The position numbers and the translations under genes were made by a program. A stretch of 64,000 bases of DNA from Spinactinospora alkalitolerans (GTDB lineage Bacteria > Actinomycetota > Actinomycetes > Streptosporangiales > Streptosporangiaceae), in the NCBI RefSeq assembly GCF_013408795.1, contig NZ_JACCCC010000001.1, forward strand, positions 4,898,001 through 4,962,000, written 5' to 3'. The notes below the pieces were generated by a model. That model had not been told where the DNA came from, did not search any database, and saw nothing but the letters and a program-made list of their open reading frames with translations. The number at the start of each line of letters is the position of its first letter. The stretch's first letter is position 1. Shown in pieces: positions 35,573 to 44,886 of this stretch.

Positions 35573-37276
35573 ATGCGCCTGGTGTTCACCAACGCGGCCG
35601 AGGAGGCCTTCGACGCGTACCGGGAGCGGTTCGTCGCGCGGGCGGTCGACCACGCCCGGCGTGAGCGGACCGAGGTCTCCCGGCTCGCGCTGGAGGAGGT
35701 CCTCGACTACAAGTACGGGGAGCCCGACGCCGGGGGCGACGGGCTCGTCGCGCGCTGGCACGCCGCGGACGTCGCCTCCCTGCTGCTGGACTGGATCCCG
35801 CGCGCCGGCGGCAAGCCCCCGGCGTTCGAGGAGGTCTCCACGGCGCTCAGGACGTGGTGGGCGCTGCTGTCCGAGGAGGGGTGGCTCGATCCCCGCTCCG
35901 ACGCCCCCGACGCGTTGGCGGCCGCGATCGAGGAGTTCGCCGACGGGCACAGGTACGCGATGGAGCACCCGGCCGAGCACCGCATCGCGGCGTTCATGCA
36001 GCGGACGATGGCCGAGTTCGGGGTGGACGTCAGCGACCCTGAGCAGGTGGCGGAGTTCGAGGCCAGGGTCGATTCCGGCGAGATCCCGATGGACCTCGAC
36101 CTGCTCGCCGACATCGCCGCCGGCGACGTCGCCCCTCCCCCGTCGCTGCTGGCCGGCCCCGGCCGGTACGGCTACACCTGGCGGGCCCCCCGGCTGCCGG
36201 AGGGCGAGGAGCTGGCCGCGGCGATCGAGAGGGCTCCGGCCATCGCCGACGAGCGGGCGGCCGCCCCGGAAGAGCGGAAGGATCCCGAGGAGCTGTGGCT
36301 GGAGGCCTACGACGGCGTGCCGGAGAGGCTCGCCGCGCGGCTGGGACTCGAGGACGAGGCGTGCTACGAGGCGTTCGGGGCCGAACCCGACACCCTCCTC
36401 GAGTTCGTCGTCACGGCGCTGTTCATGGAGAGGCTGGCGCTGCCCGCCTCGCTCATCACCGAGATCACGGCCGCGATGGGCGACCTGTTCGAGGAGGACC
36501 GCCCGCTGACGGAGTCGGAGTCGCGGCGGTTCGGGGAGGCCGTCGCCTTCCTGCTCGACGAGCTGGAACGGCTCGGCGCCGTCGAGCGCGAGACGTCGGG
36601 CGAGGACGCACGGCGCGCCGGCGAACCGGTGATCCGCCTCACGGCGCTGGGCGAATGGGCCGGGTTCGAGGAGCTCTCCGTCGCCGGCTACGCCATTCGC
36701 ACCTTCGACGAGCTGATGGGCGAGAACGCCGAGGTGCTCGTGGAGCGGGCCGCCACCGGTGAGCCGTTCACCGATGCCGACCTCGACTCCTGGATCGCCG
36801 AGCGCGACACCGCGCAGGCGATGCGCGAGCTGATCGAGGTGGCGCGGCGCACCGACGACTGCACGCACAGGGCCGCGGTCCGCGCCGCGACCGCTGAGCA
36901 CGCGCTGGTGGCCCGGCCGTTCTACGAGGGCCTGCGCGACCACCCCGATTTCGGCGGGCAGGCCAGGAGCTGGCTGCACAACGCCGGATTCGCCAAGGAC
37001 GACGAGGTCACCCACGAAGACCTCGCCTGGACCATGATCGACGGAATCGCGGCCATGGCGCGGCTGGATCTCATGACCGACGAGCAGATCGCGGACCTGC
37101 CCATGCGCAAGAGCGCCGACGGCATGCCCTTCCTGGACATCGCGGTCGCGCTCGACCATCCCGAGACCGGCTACCTCCTCGGCTGGATCGGCGAGAACCA
37201 CCCCGACGCGAAGATCCGCAAGCAGGCCCGCACCACGCTGTTCCGCCACAGCAGCCGAACACGCGAGAACGGTTGA
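35573..37276 (+). CDS. Large uncharacterised protein with helical-repeat-like C-terminus
   Basis: The 567-residue acidic protein starts MRLVFTNAAEEAFDAYRERFV. It contains ADVASLLLDWIPRAGGKPPAFEEVSTALRTWWALL near residue 63, a central WL-type segment resembling the preceding gene (LLDELERLGAVERE, IRLTALGEWAGFEEL), and a C-terminal stretch of short helices (IAVALDHPETGYLLGWIGENHPDAKIRKQARTTLFRH) that looks HEAT-like. I do not recognise the family. It lies 125 bp downstream of the 34611 gene on the same strand. Confidence 0.65.
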   Translation: MRLVFTNAAEEAFDAYRERFVARAVDHARRERTEVSRLALEEVLDYKYGEPDAGGDGLVARWHAADVASLLLDWIPRAGGKPPAFEEVSTALRTWWALLSEEGWLDPRSDAPDALAAAIEEFADGHRYAMEHPAEHRIAAFMQRTMAEFGVDVSDPEQVAEFEARVDSGEIPMDLDLLADIAAGDVAPPPSLLAGPGRYGYTWRAPRLPEGEELAAAIERAPAIADERAAAPEERKDPEELWLEAYDGVPERLAARLGLEDEACYEAFGAEPDTLLEFVVTALFMERLALPASLITEITAAMGDLFEEDRPLTESESRRFGEAVAFLLDELERLGAVERETSGEDARRAGEPVIRLTALGEWAGFEELSVAGYAIRTFDELMGENAEVLVERAATGEPFTDADLDSWIAERDTAQAMRELIEVARRTDDCTHRAAVRAATAEHALVARPFYEGLRDHPDFGGQARSWLHNAGFAKDDEVTHEDLAWTMIDGIAAMARLDLMTDEQIADLPMRKSADGMPFLDIAVALDHPETGYLLGWIGENHPDAKIRKQARTTLFRHSSRTRENG

Positions 37277-37540
37277 CCCCCCCGCACGGGACGACCGGCG
37301 CCGACGGCGCGTGCGCGGTGACGGATGCTGAGGAACGGGACCGGCCCGAGCCAGGGTGTGTGGTGACCCTTCTGAGTGGTTTTACCGCTTGCCCGAAACA
37401 CGTGACAGATGACGGTCGTACGACGTACCCGGTACAACGAACACACCTGCTGAGTGAGTGGTAGGCGGATAGACCATTGACCCGTTACGGGCTACTCGGT
37501 ACGAACCGACACTTCGGTGGGCCGGCCCCGCTCCGGCTCG
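37277..37540. other. Gene-free, palindrome-dense, lower-GC intergenic region
   Basis: Between the converging genes lie GTCGTACGAC (37415-37424), GTACC-C-GGTAC (37425-37435) and CCCGT-T-ACGGG (37481-37491). A promoter-like pair TTGACC (37477-37482) and TACGAA (37500-37505) has 17-bp spacing and points rightward, which would give a transcript antisense to the 3' end of the next gene. The G+C content falls well below the surroundings. The short open frame crossing it has non-actinomycete third positions and is rejected as a gene. Confidence 0.4.
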
Positions 37541-38203
37541 TCAGTCTAGTTCGGCCAGATCGGTCTTGTTGGCCTGGTTGATCGCCTGCTTGACCCGCTG
37601 GGCGAACTCGCCGATCCGGTCGATCTCGTCCCACTGCGCGCGCCGGGCGGCGCCGTAGTCGGTCACCTCGACGACGTCGTAGCCGAGCAGCTCCATCTCC
37701 TCGACCTTCAGGCCCTTCTCGCTGAAGCTCTCCCGCTTGCGCTCGATCTTCTTGACCGTCCGGTAGCGCACCCAGTCATCGCCGCTCTCGTAGACGCCGA
37801 CGTCGTCCGCGCGCAGCGGGACGGCCCGGGCCGCCTGCTCCAGCTTGGGGATGGTGTCGTCCTTGAGGACCAGCAGCTCCGGGATCGACAGGAGCCGCAT
37901 GCGCCCGTCGAGGTCCTCGATCTCGGCCCGCGCGAGCTGGTTGGTCCGCGAGATCCGCAGGGCGAGCTCGCGGTCCTCCTCCAGGATCGCCGCGATGCGC
38001 TCGCGGCACTCCTGCACCGTGTACTCGCGTCGGGTCGCCTTCTCCGTGCCGGGCTGGGGCCGGTAGGCGCCCTCCCCCTCCAGCCGCGACGTCCGGTAGG
38101 CGCGCCGCTCGTTGCCCGAAAGGCTCAGGCGGTTGATCCAGCTCTGCAGGTCGGCCGCGAGCTTCTTGCGCCGGTTGAAGGCGTCTCCCAGAGTCATCGT
38201 CAC
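37541..38203 (-). CDS. Conserved coiled-coil protein, possibly septicolysin/DIP1984-like
   Basis: From GTG 38203 the protein has 220 residues, mostly charged helix: TLGDAFNRRKKLAADLQSWINRL, RERIAAILEEDRELALRISRTNQLARAEIEDLDGRM and IGEFAQRVKQAINQANKTDLAELD. The N-terminal helix-INRL and ISRTNQ patterns recall the DIP1984/septicolysin family, but similarity by eye is modest. A TAGAGT -10 (38217-38212 on the reverse strand) ends eight bases before the GTG, suggesting a leaderless mRNA and deciding this start over the ATG two codons downstream. Confidence 0.55.
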   Translation of the reverse strand: MTMTLGDAFNRRKKLAADLQSWINRLSLSGNERRAYRTSRLEGEGAYRPQPGTEKATRREYTVQECRERIAAILEEDRELALRISRTNQLARAEIEDLDGRMRLLSIPELLVLKDDTIPKLEQAARAVPLRADDVGVYESGDDWVRYRTVKKIERKRESFSEKGLKVEEMELLGYDVVEVTDYGAARRAQWDEIDRIGEFAQRVKQAINQANKTDLAELD

Positions 38204-38284
38204 GACGCGGGACTCTACCAACGCCTTTCGGTCGTTTCACCTGAAATTCCGGGTCCGCGGGGGCTCCCCTCCCCGGAACGCGGG

Positions 38285-38318
38285 GCGGGGCGGCGCCCTC
38301 CGGAGGGCGCCGCCCCGC
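38285..38318 (-). terminator. Perfect 34-bp palindromic terminator downstream of the catalase gene
   Basis: Positions 38285-38318 are a perfect self-complementary sequence centred on TCCGGA (17-bp arms, GCGGGGCGGCGCCC..). It lies 22 bases beyond the catalase stop codon on the reverse strand and upstream of the DIP1984-like gene. Confidence 0.7.
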
Positions 38319-38339
38319 TTCTCTCGCCGTGGCCGCCGG

Positions 38340-39998
38340 TCAGCGCGTCACGGTGTGGCGGGCGTTGGGGACGCAGTGGGTCATGGTGAGGCCCTCGACG
38401 TCGCGGCGGCCGTTCTTGCCGAGGTTGGCCAGGCGGTCGCGGTCCTCCTCGGTCAGGGTCTGGCTCTGCAGCGGCTCCAGTTGCGCGACGTCGCCGGGCG
38501 AGATGCCCAGGCCCTCGCCGACCCGCAGGCCGAGATCGTCGTCGACCAGCAGGAAGTGCCAGACCATGCGCTCCTGGATCGGCCGGTCGCACTGGGAGAG
38601 CTGGTTGATGAAGTTGTTCACCAGGTCGTCCTGCTCCCACCGCTCCATCAGGCAGTAGCGCTGCCCGGCCTGCTTGTAGTCGTTGGTGCGCTGGATGCGC
38701 TTGCGGGTCAGCCGGCCGGTGATCTCCGGGCCCTGCTCGTCATAGGTGGGGAACTGCGCCTCCCTGAGCCCGCCGTTGATGGACGGCTCGTAGTTGACGT
38801 GCGGGTTCTCGCCCCCCTTGTCCTGGTGGTAGGTCATCAGGCCGTCGCGCTGGTTGGTGTTGACCCCGGAGCCCTTGGCCTGGTTGACCGGGAGCTGCAG
38901 GTAGTTCGGGCCCACGCGGTAGCGCTGGGTGTCGCTGTAGGAGAACGTGCGGCCCACGAGCATCTTGTCGTCGGAGAAGTCCAGTCCGTCCACCAGCACG
39001 CCGGTGCCGAAGGAGATCTGCTCGTTCTCCGCGAACTGGTTGCCGACGTTGCGGTCGAGCACGAGGCGGCCGACCGGCCGGGGCGGGAAGTCCTGCTCGG
39101 GCCAGGTCTTGGTGTCGTCGAGCGGGTCGAAGTCGAGTTCGGGGTGCTCGTCGTCGCTCATCATCTGCACCAGCAGCTCCCACTCGGGGTACTCGCCGCG
39201 CTCGATGGCGTCGTGCAGGTCCTTGGTGGCGTGGCCGAGGTCGCCGGCCTGGACGTTGGCCGCGTCCTCCTCGGTCATGCTGCGCACGCCCTGCTTGGGC
39301 ATCCAGGTGTACTTGACCAGAACGGTCTCGCCCTCGGCGTTGACCCACTTGTAGGTGTTGACGCCGAAACCCTGCATGTGGCGGTAGTCGGCCGGGATCC
39401 CGCGCGGGCTGAACAGGTTGACGATCATGTGCATCGACTCGGGCGACTGCGACATGAAGTCGAAGATGCGGTTGGGGTCCTGGCGGAACGTCACCGGGTC
39501 CGGCTTGAGCGCGTGGATGACATCGGGGAACTTGATGGCGTCGCGAATGAAGAAGACGGCGAGGTCGTTGCCGACGAGGTCCCAGTTGCCGTCCTCGGTG
39601 TAGAACTTGATCGCGAATCCGCGCGGGTCGCGCGCCGCCTCCGAGGAGTCGCGCCCGCCGATCACCGTGGAGAACCGCAGGGCGATGTCGGTGCGTTTGC
39701 CCGCCTCCTGGAAGAGCTTGGCCCGGGTGTAGCGGTTGACGGGCTCGTCGCCCCACTTCCCGTAGGCCTCGAAGTAACCGTAGGAGGTCGCTCCGCGCGC
39801 GTGCACCACGCGTTCGGGGATGCGCTCGCGGTCGAAGTGGCTGATCTTCTCCAGGAACTGGTAGTTCTCCAGCGTCGCGGGGCCGCGGGAGCCCACCGTG
39901 CGCTGGTTCTGGTTGTCGTAGACCGGGTGGCCCTGTCGGTTGGTGAGTTGGGCGCGCTGGTCGTCAGGCCGGGGCCCCTGGCTCGACACGTCCGTCAT
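38340..39998 (-). CDS. Monofunctional heme catalase (clade with C-terminal extension, ~550 residues)
   Basis: The 552-residue protein has the catalase N-terminal thread. The catalytic histidine lies in [14 protein letters not shown] near residue 60, the catalytic asparagine in [19 protein letters not shown] near 133, and the proximal heme-ligand tyrosine region in [22 protein letters not shown] near 335-360. It degrades H2O2 in the cytoplasm. I take the ATG at 39998 (GAGGG nine bases upstream); an ATG five codons further upstream is possible. Divergently next to it is an OsmC-like gene, so the pair forms a peroxide-defence locus. Confidence 0.95.
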   Translation of the reverse strand: MTDVSSQGPRPDDQRAQLTNRQGHPVYDNQNQRTVGSRGPATLENYQFLEKISHFDRERIPERVVHARGATSYGYFEAYGKWGDEPVNRYTRAKLFQEAGKRTDIALRFSTVIGGRDSSEAARDPRGFAIKFYTEDGNWDLVGNDLAVFFIRDAIKFPDVIHALKPDPVTFRQDPNRIFDFMSQSPESMHMIVNLFSPRGIPADYRHMQGFGVNTYKWVNAEGETVLVKYTWMPKQGVRSMTEEDAANVQAGDLGHATKDLHDAIERGEYPEWELLVQMMSDDEHPELDFDPLDDTKTWPEQDFPPRPVGRLVLDRNVGNQFAENEQISFGTGVLVDGLDFSDDKMLVGRTFSYSDTQRYRVGPNYLQLPVNQAKGSGVNTNQRDGLMTYHQDKGGENPHVNYEPSINGGLREAQFPTYDEQGPEITGRLTRKRIQRTNDYKQAGQRYCLMERWEQDDLVNNFINQLSQCDRPIQERMVWHFLLVDDDLGLRVGEGLGISPGDVAQLEPLQSQTLTEEDRDRLANLGKNGRRDVEGLTMTHCVPNARHTVTR

Positions 39999-40190
39999 GA
40001 CGGATTCCCTCATTCTGCCTGGTCGTCGCACGTAGTGGTCGGACCAGTGCCGCTACCCGGGCCGCCATGCCTTAATCACGCTCCCACCTGGCCGTATGGG
40101 CTCAGGAGGATGATTGGCTGAGGCGGCGCCGGGGTAGCGGGCGGCACCACAGTCCCACGAGACGGCACCCCGATCGGGCGGAGCGAAGAC

Positions 40191-40655
40191 ATGACCGACA
40201 ACCCGGGGAACCCGGAGAACCGCGAAGAAGCGGAGAGCGGCACCGTCCACCGGGCCGTCGCCACCGCCGAGGGCGGGCACGTGCGCACGGAGGACGGGGC
40301 GGTGTCCAGCGCGCTGGGCTCACCGCTGAATCCGTCGCAGGGCGCGCCCACCCCGGAGAACCTGCTGGCCGCAGGATTCGCCGCGTGCCTGCACCACGCC
40401 GCGGCCGAGGCCGCCGCGGGCGGCGACGACGAGGGCGACCGGCCGGTGCGGGTGCGGACGACGGTCGGCCTGGACAGGGACGACGACGGCCGCTACGCAC
40501 TCGACGTCCGGGCCACGGTCTTCGCCGAGGGCATGAGCGAGGACCAGCAGGAGGCGATCGCGCGGGAGGCCAACGGGATCTGGCCGTTCGGCGGCGAGCA
40601 CGATCCCCGCTTCACCGTGAGCGTGAGCCCGGGGGAGAACAAGCCACCCGGGTGA
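40191..40655 (+). CDS. OsmC/Ohr-family protein lacking the second active-site cysteine
   Basis: The 154-residue protein has the OsmC fold landmarks LGSPLNPSQGAPTPENLLAAGFAACLHHA, with the peroxidatic cysteine in AACLHH near residue 67, and a C-terminal REANGIWPFGGEHDPRFTVSV. In Ohr/OsmC enzymes this last region holds a second cysteine (as in CPYSN). Here the position is tryptophan (GIWPF), so the standard disulphide cycle is impossible. It may act with one cysteine or be non-catalytic. It is divergent from the catalase gene. Confidence 0.83.
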   Translation: MTDNPGNPENREEAESGTVHRAVATAEGGHVRTEDGAVSSALGSPLNPSQGAPTPENLLAAGFAACLHHAAAEAAAGGDDEGDRPVRVRTTVGLDRDDDGRYALDVRATVFAEGMSEDQQEAIAREANGIWPFGGEHDPRFTVSVSPGENKPPG

Positions 40656-40771
40656 GCGGCCGCCGACCGGCCGTCCACAGGCGGGAAATCGGTGTGGCGG
40701 GCGGACGGGGCGGGTGCGCAGCATGGATCCCGGGTCCCCGTCCGGGGGGCCGGTCCTGACTGGAGGTCGTC

Positions 40772-41272
40772 ATGCTGGGTCGATCATTGCTGGTGCTGCT
40801 GCTCGTCGCGGGAGTGGTCATGGCATCGTCGGGGGCGCGCGCCGAACCGGGCGCCGACGGACGCTCAGGCGGGGAGCTGGACGGCTTCGCCATCGGCCAC
40901 GTGCCGTCCGGGGCCGGCGACGCGGTCTCGGACTTCGACTACGAGTGGGGGCGCGTCGCCTTCTCCTCGCGGGTGTGGGAGCGCCGGGTCGACGGCGGGT
41001 ACCGGGTGGACCTGACCGTGGCCGTGCTGCGGGGCGAGCGGCTGCGCGACCTCGACGCGCTGCGGGAGTTCCTGGCCGAATACCACGAGCGTGATCCCGA
41101 CGCCTGGGCGCTGGAGCCGTTCCGGCACGGCGAGCACCGCGGCCACATCACCGATGGGCAGGCGTTCTGGCTGGTCGAGCCCGGGTTGGCGGTGTCGGTC
41201 CGGCTCGACGCCGGGCGGTTCGGCCGCGGGGAGCTGACCAGGACCGCCCTGGGGGTCCGCCGGGTGGAGTGA
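40772..41272 (+). CDS. Secreted protein of unknown function
   Basis: The 166-residue precursor has a clear Sec signal peptide (MLGRSLLVLLLVAGVVMASS, likely cleavage after GARA). The mature domain of about 140 residues has alternating strands (GYRVDLTVAVLRGERLRDLDALREFLAEYHERD, then QAFWLVEPGLAVSVRLD). No cysteines and no known domain. It resembles short exported orphans in actinomycetes. GGAGG lies upstream of ATG 40772. Confidence 0.65.
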   Translation: MLGRSLLVLLLVAGVVMASSGARAEPGADGRSGGELDGFAIGHVPSGAGDAVSDFDYEWGRVAFSSRVWERRVDGGYRVDLTVAVLRGERLRDLDALREFLAEYHERDPDAWALEPFRHGEHRGHITDGQAFWLVEPGLAVSVRLDAGRFGRGELTRTALGVRRVE

Positions 41273-41333
41273 CGGCGCGGTGCGGCCGTGCCCGTGGCGG
41301 CGGCCGAGGACGCGCCGAGGCGCTGCCCGGTCA

Positions 41334-41359
41334 GAGTCCGCGGACGCGCGACCGGACTC
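41334..41359. terminator. Weak hairpin between convergent genes
   Basis: A 7-bp stem GAGTCCG (41334-41340) / CGGACTC (41353-41359) with a 12-nt loop lies between the secreted-protein gene and the DUF1707 gene, which converge here. It may end both transcripts. Confidence 0.35.
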
Positions 41360-41362
41360 CGG

Positions 41363-41959
41363 TCAGTCCCAGTCGTCCCAGCTCAGCCAGTCGTCGAACT
41401 TCATCTTGTAGCGGACTTTCAGGGATCCGCCCTTGACACCGCCGGTGATCTTGAAGTGCGGCGCGGGTGGGGAGGCGGCCTCGCGGACGCGGCTGTCGAC
41501 GCTGCCGAACCAGGAGGTGTCGACGTTGATGTCGGCGCTGGCGCCGTCGGGCAGGATGATCTTGGCGTCGCCCCAGGAGGCGGTGATATCGAGTTCGACG
41601 ATGGTGCTCAGCAGCGTGGCATCGCGGAAGTTCAGCCGGGTGTCGCCGTAGGGGTTCTTCACGACGACCCGGCCGGGCACCTGCCAGTTGCCCTTACGGG
41701 TGATGGTGCCGGCCTTCGCCTTCAACTCCAGCGTCTGCTCCGACCCCGCCCGGAGCACGGCGCCCTCGGGGCGGGGGGTGGAGGGAGCATCGGGCTGGGT
41801 GGGCAGGTCGGCGGTCAGCGGCGCGAGGTCGTCGTAGGTGCGCGCCCGGTAGGTGCGGTCGAGTCGCTCGTCGAGTTCGTCCAGCGTGATGCGCCCCTCC
41901 CCCGCCGCCTCCCGCAGGATCTCGGCTACCCGGTCTCGATCGGCGTCCGACGCTCGCAT
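41363..41959 (-). CDS. DUF1707 and LiaF-like (DUF2154) domain protein
   Basis: From ATG 41959 the protein has 198 residues. The first ~55 (MRASDADRDRVAEILREAAGEGRITLDELDERLDRTYRARTYDDL) are the textbook DUF1707/SHOCT-like domain. The rest (VVKNPYGDTRLNFRDATLLSTIVELDITASWGDAKIILPDG) is the beta-helical cell-wall-active-antibiotic-response domain found in LiaF. It is likely cytoplasmic or membrane-peripheral in envelope stress responses. A GTG 11 codons upstream is in frame, but MRASDADR is the conserved start. Confidence 0.88.
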   Translation of the reverse strand: MRASDADRDRVAEILREAAGEGRITLDELDERLDRTYRARTYDDLAPLTADLPTQPDAPSTPRPEGAVLRAGSEQTLELKAKAGTITRKGNWQVPGRVVVKNPYGDTRLNFRDATLLSTIVELDITASWGDAKIILPDGASADINVDTSWFGSVDSRVREAASPPAPHFKITGGVKGGSLKVRYKMKFDDWLSWDDWD

Positions 41960-42081
41960 GGCTCCCTGACCGCCTGGCTCCTCTGGGGTCACGTCTCTCC
42001 CGTCGCTCCGCTCCGCACTCGGATTTCATGGTAGTTGCGGCGGGTTGCAAGACCCAGTTCCGATGGGAGGCGAAAACGGGA

Positions 42082-42417
42082 TCAGACCGGTTGCGGCTCC
42101 TCCTCCGGCACCGATGCGCGGTCGATCCGCCCGGTACCGGAGGCCCACCGCTCGAAGACCACGGTGCCCAGCGGCGGAACGCTCGCGGCCAGCGCGAGCG
42201 CACCGGTCCACGGGGTCCAGCGCAACCTGATCCACGCGAGCAGCGCGATGGCGACGTAGCCGATGAAGGCGGCGCCGTGCAGGGGGCCGAACAGCTCCAC
42301 GCCGATCTCGTCGTGGACGACGACGTACTTGAAGAACATCCCGATCAGGAGCCCGATCCAGGTGACCGCCTCGACGGCGGCGGTCACACGGAACGCGGTC
42401 AGCACGGGCTTGGACAC
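42082..42417 (-). CDS. DUF3817 integral membrane protein
   Basis: The 111-residue protein has the DUF3817 pattern: FRVTAAVEAVTWIGLLIGMFFKYV, the conserved GPLHGAAFIGYVAIALLAW, and a third helix with ALALAASVPPLGTVVFERW. It has three transmembrane helices and unknown function; related sequences occur at the N-terminus of some glucosyltransferase-linked membrane proteins. The 590-bp region upstream is gene-free. Confidence 0.88.
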   Translation of the reverse strand: MSKPVLTAFRVTAAVEAVTWIGLLIGMFFKYVVVHDEIGVELFGPLHGAAFIGYVAIALLAWIRLRWTPWTGALALAASVPPLGTVVFERWASGTGRIDRASVPEEEPQPV

Positions 42418-43009
42418 CTGGACTCCTCTTGGGTTCGCGCGTTGGTTCCCACGGCCGCGGCAGCGGCACTCTCATCGTCCAGTGTGGTGCAGGAACGGCC
42501 GTGGGTGCGCCGTGAGTTCGGCTACTCGCCGGCCGCCCCCGGTCCGTCCGTCGACGATCCCGGTAGCCGAAATACGGGCGCACCGCCGTACCGGGATTCG
42601 GTCCCGGCGGAGGACCAGCCGCGCCCCGGAAGGACCGACCCGGGCCGGTCCGACATGGTTCCCGATCCGCGGCCCCGAGCCGGGACGCGCGTCGCCGGAT
42701 GCGATCGTCCCGGATTTCGGTCTGACTTCAATGCCGTTTTCGGACTTCGGACCGGGGAAGCCATGGGCCGCTCGGGACCGGTGTTCCGCCGCCGTTCGCC
42801 CACAACATCGAAAACAGTTTCGAAATAAGGCTCTGACCAGCCGATATACACCTCTCCCCACCCCTTTTCGGGAGCCGCGGAATCGCCTTAGCCGGGGGGT
42901 TTGCCGGAATTCGCGGAAGCGCATCCTTACCTGTAGACGCGGTGGTTGCCCCAACCTTCTTCCCCACGCGACTCCCCACGCCAGGTCGACGACCGGAGGA
43001 ATGCACGAC
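42418..43009. other. Gene-free region upstream of the second RelE-helicase gene
   Basis: A stretch of 592 bp with lower G+C near 42720-42900. I see no convincing coding frame. A GGAGGA ribosome site (42995-43000) precedes the helicase gene. An isolated TTGCCG (42902-42907) and a TAGACG (42934-42939) are too far apart to form a standard promoter. No RNA gene or repeat was recognised. Confidence 0.45.
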
Positions 43010-44806
43010 GTGCCCCAACTCGCGATTGCCCCGACCTTCCTCAACGACTTCTCCCGGCTCGACGCCGGGGTCCAGTCCGCCACGCTGACGGTCATGCAGG
43101 CGTACATGGCCGGTGACCGGGAACACCTGGAACCCATCTCGTCCGCCTCCGACCCCAGGGTCCGCGTCCTGCAGATCGGTCCGGAATGGTCCGGTGTGGT
43201 GGCGCTCACCTCTGAAGACGTCTACTGCCTCGTCACGATCCGCCGGCACGACGACGCGGTGGCCTTCGCCCGCGGCTACCGCCCCGAATCGGGACCGGCG
43301 CTCGACATCGTGGAGATGCGCGAGCGCCCCGTCCACCCGGCCGCGCCACCGCAGGTGAGCGGCCCCGTGGAACTGGCACAGGAGCTCACCAGGTCCTTCG
43401 CCGAGTGGCAGGTCACGCTCCACCCCGACCAGCACCGGATCGCCGACGCGAGCTTCGCCGGATCCGCGCAGGTCACCGGCGGCCCCGGCACCGGCAAGAC
43501 GGTGATCGCGCTGCACCGCGCCGCGCACCTGGCCGCCCTGGAAGCCGACCGCGCCCCCGACGGCGGCAGGTCCGTCCTGCTCACCACGTTCAACCGGCTG
43601 CTGGCGCAGACCCTGAGCGGCCACCTCGACCGGATCGTGCCGGATCCGGCCGTGCGGGACCGGATCGAGGTCGTCACGATCGACGGCCTCGCCCGCGGCA
43701 TCGTGCACGGCCACACCGGCACCCCGCCGCAGACCCTGGGCAGGGAGACCCTGAGCGAGTGGTGGCGGGAGACCGCGCGGGCCGAGGGCATCCCCTACTC
43801 CGGGCGGTTCCTGGCCGACGAGTGGGAGCAGGTGATCCTGGCGCGCGAGCTCACCGACCTGCCCTCCTACATCCGGTGCGAGCGCAACGGCCGCGTGCTG
43901 CACCTCGCTCCGGAGCACCGCACGCACGTGTGGGAGACCATCCAGCGCTACACGGCCGCGCTGCGCGCCGCCGGCCGGTGGTCCTACCCGCAGGTCGCCC
44001 AGGAGGCCGCCCGGATCCTGCGCCGGTCGGGACCGCGCTACCGGCACGTCATCGTCGACGAGGCACAGGATCTGCACCCGGCCCAGTGGCGGCTGCTGCG
44101 CGCCGCCGTGGCCGAGGGACCGGACGACCTGTTCATCGTCGGCGACCCGCACCAGCGCATCTATGACAACCGGGTGTCACTCGCCTCGCTCGGGATCAAC
44201 GTGCGCGGGCGCAGCCACCGGCTGCGAGTCAGCTACCGCGTGACGCAGGAGATCCTCACGTGGGCGATGCCGATCCTGGGGCGGCCCTCGGCCGTCGGCC
44301 TCGACGACAACGCCGACACGCTGGCGGGCTACCGCTCGCTGCTGCGCGGCCCCGAGCCGGTGCTGCGGGGCTGCGCGAGCCGGGCCGAGGAGATGGCTGC
44401 GCTGGGCGAGTGGGTCAGGGTGTGGCTGGAGGCGGGCGTGGTCGCCTCCTCCATCGCCGTGGCCGGCCGCAACCAGTGGGTGGTGCGGCACATCACGAAG
44501 GAGCTGCAGGCCTGCGGGATCCCGACCGCCCCGCTGGACGCCACCGACGGGGTCGGCGCGGTGCGCGTGGGCACGATGCACAAGCTGAAGGGACAGGAGT
44601 TCCGCTGCGTGGCGGTGGTGGGCGTCAGCGAACCGCTGCTGCCGCCCAAGGCCGCGATCGACTCCGCCGAGGCCGATCCGGTGGCGCTGGAGCAGATCCA
44701 CCAGCAGGAGCGCAACCTGTTGTTCGTCGCCTGCACCCGCGCCCGCGACGCGCTCTACGTCTCCCACGTGGGCGGTCCCAGCCGCCTCCTCCCGAACGCG
44801 CGGTAG
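43010..44806 (+). CDS. UvrD-like helicase with degenerate RelE/ParE-like N-terminus (paralog of 28709-30853)
   Basis: From GTG 43010 the protein has 598 residues. The GTG lies ten bases behind GGAGG and aligns (V)PQLAIAPTF with the MPQLAIDAT start of the paralog; the ATG nine bases upstream touches the ribosome site. Residues ~10-95 look RelE-like (VRVLQIGPEWSGVVALTSEDVYCLVTI). The helicase follows with GGPGTGKTVIALHR, VIVDEAQDLHP, VGDPHQRIYDN, TMHKLKGQEF and LLFVACTRARDALYV. It lacks most of the linker seen in the paralog. The function is unproven. Confidence 0.82.
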   Translation: MPQLAIAPTFLNDFSRLDAGVQSATLTVMQAYMAGDREHLEPISSASDPRVRVLQIGPEWSGVVALTSEDVYCLVTIRRHDDAVAFARGYRPESGPALDIVEMRERPVHPAAPPQVSGPVELAQELTRSFAEWQVTLHPDQHRIADASFAGSAQVTGGPGTGKTVIALHRAAHLAALEADRAPDGGRSVLLTTFNRLLAQTLSGHLDRIVPDPAVRDRIEVVTIDGLARGIVHGHTGTPPQTLGRETLSEWWRETARAEGIPYSGRFLADEWEQVILARELTDLPSYIRCERNGRVLHLAPEHRTHVWETIQRYTAALRAAGRWSYPQVAQEAARILRRSGPRYRHVIVDEAQDLHPAQWRLLRAAVAEGPDDLFIVGDPHQRIYDNRVSLASLGINVRGRSHRLRVSYRVTQEILTWAMPILGRPSAVGLDDNADTLAGYRSLLRGPEPVLRGCASRAEEMAALGEWVRVWLEAGVVASSIAVAGRNQWVVRHITKELQACGIPTAPLDATDGVGAVRVGTMHKLKGQEFRCVAVVGVSEPLLPPKAAIDSAEADPVALEQIHQQERNLLFVACTRARDALYVSHVGGPSRLLPNAR

Positions 44807-44821
44807 CGCCCTGATGCGCGG

Positions 44822-44856
44822 CGGGCCCGGCCTCCCTCGTCTCCAGGCCGGGCCCG
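44822..44856. terminator. Bidirectional hairpin terminator
   Basis: A perfect 12-bp stem CGGGCCCGGCCT / AGGCCGGGCCCG with an 11-nt loop sits between the stop codons of the convergent helicase and AbiEi-type genes. Confidence 0.7.
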
Positions 44857-44886
44857 TCGCTCCGCGCCGCGGCGGGGGCGCCGCGC

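Noticed and set aside
37273-37464. 63-codon open frame after the 35573 gene
   Set aside because: Starts with TTG, no ribosome site, low third-position GC unlike every real gene in the window.
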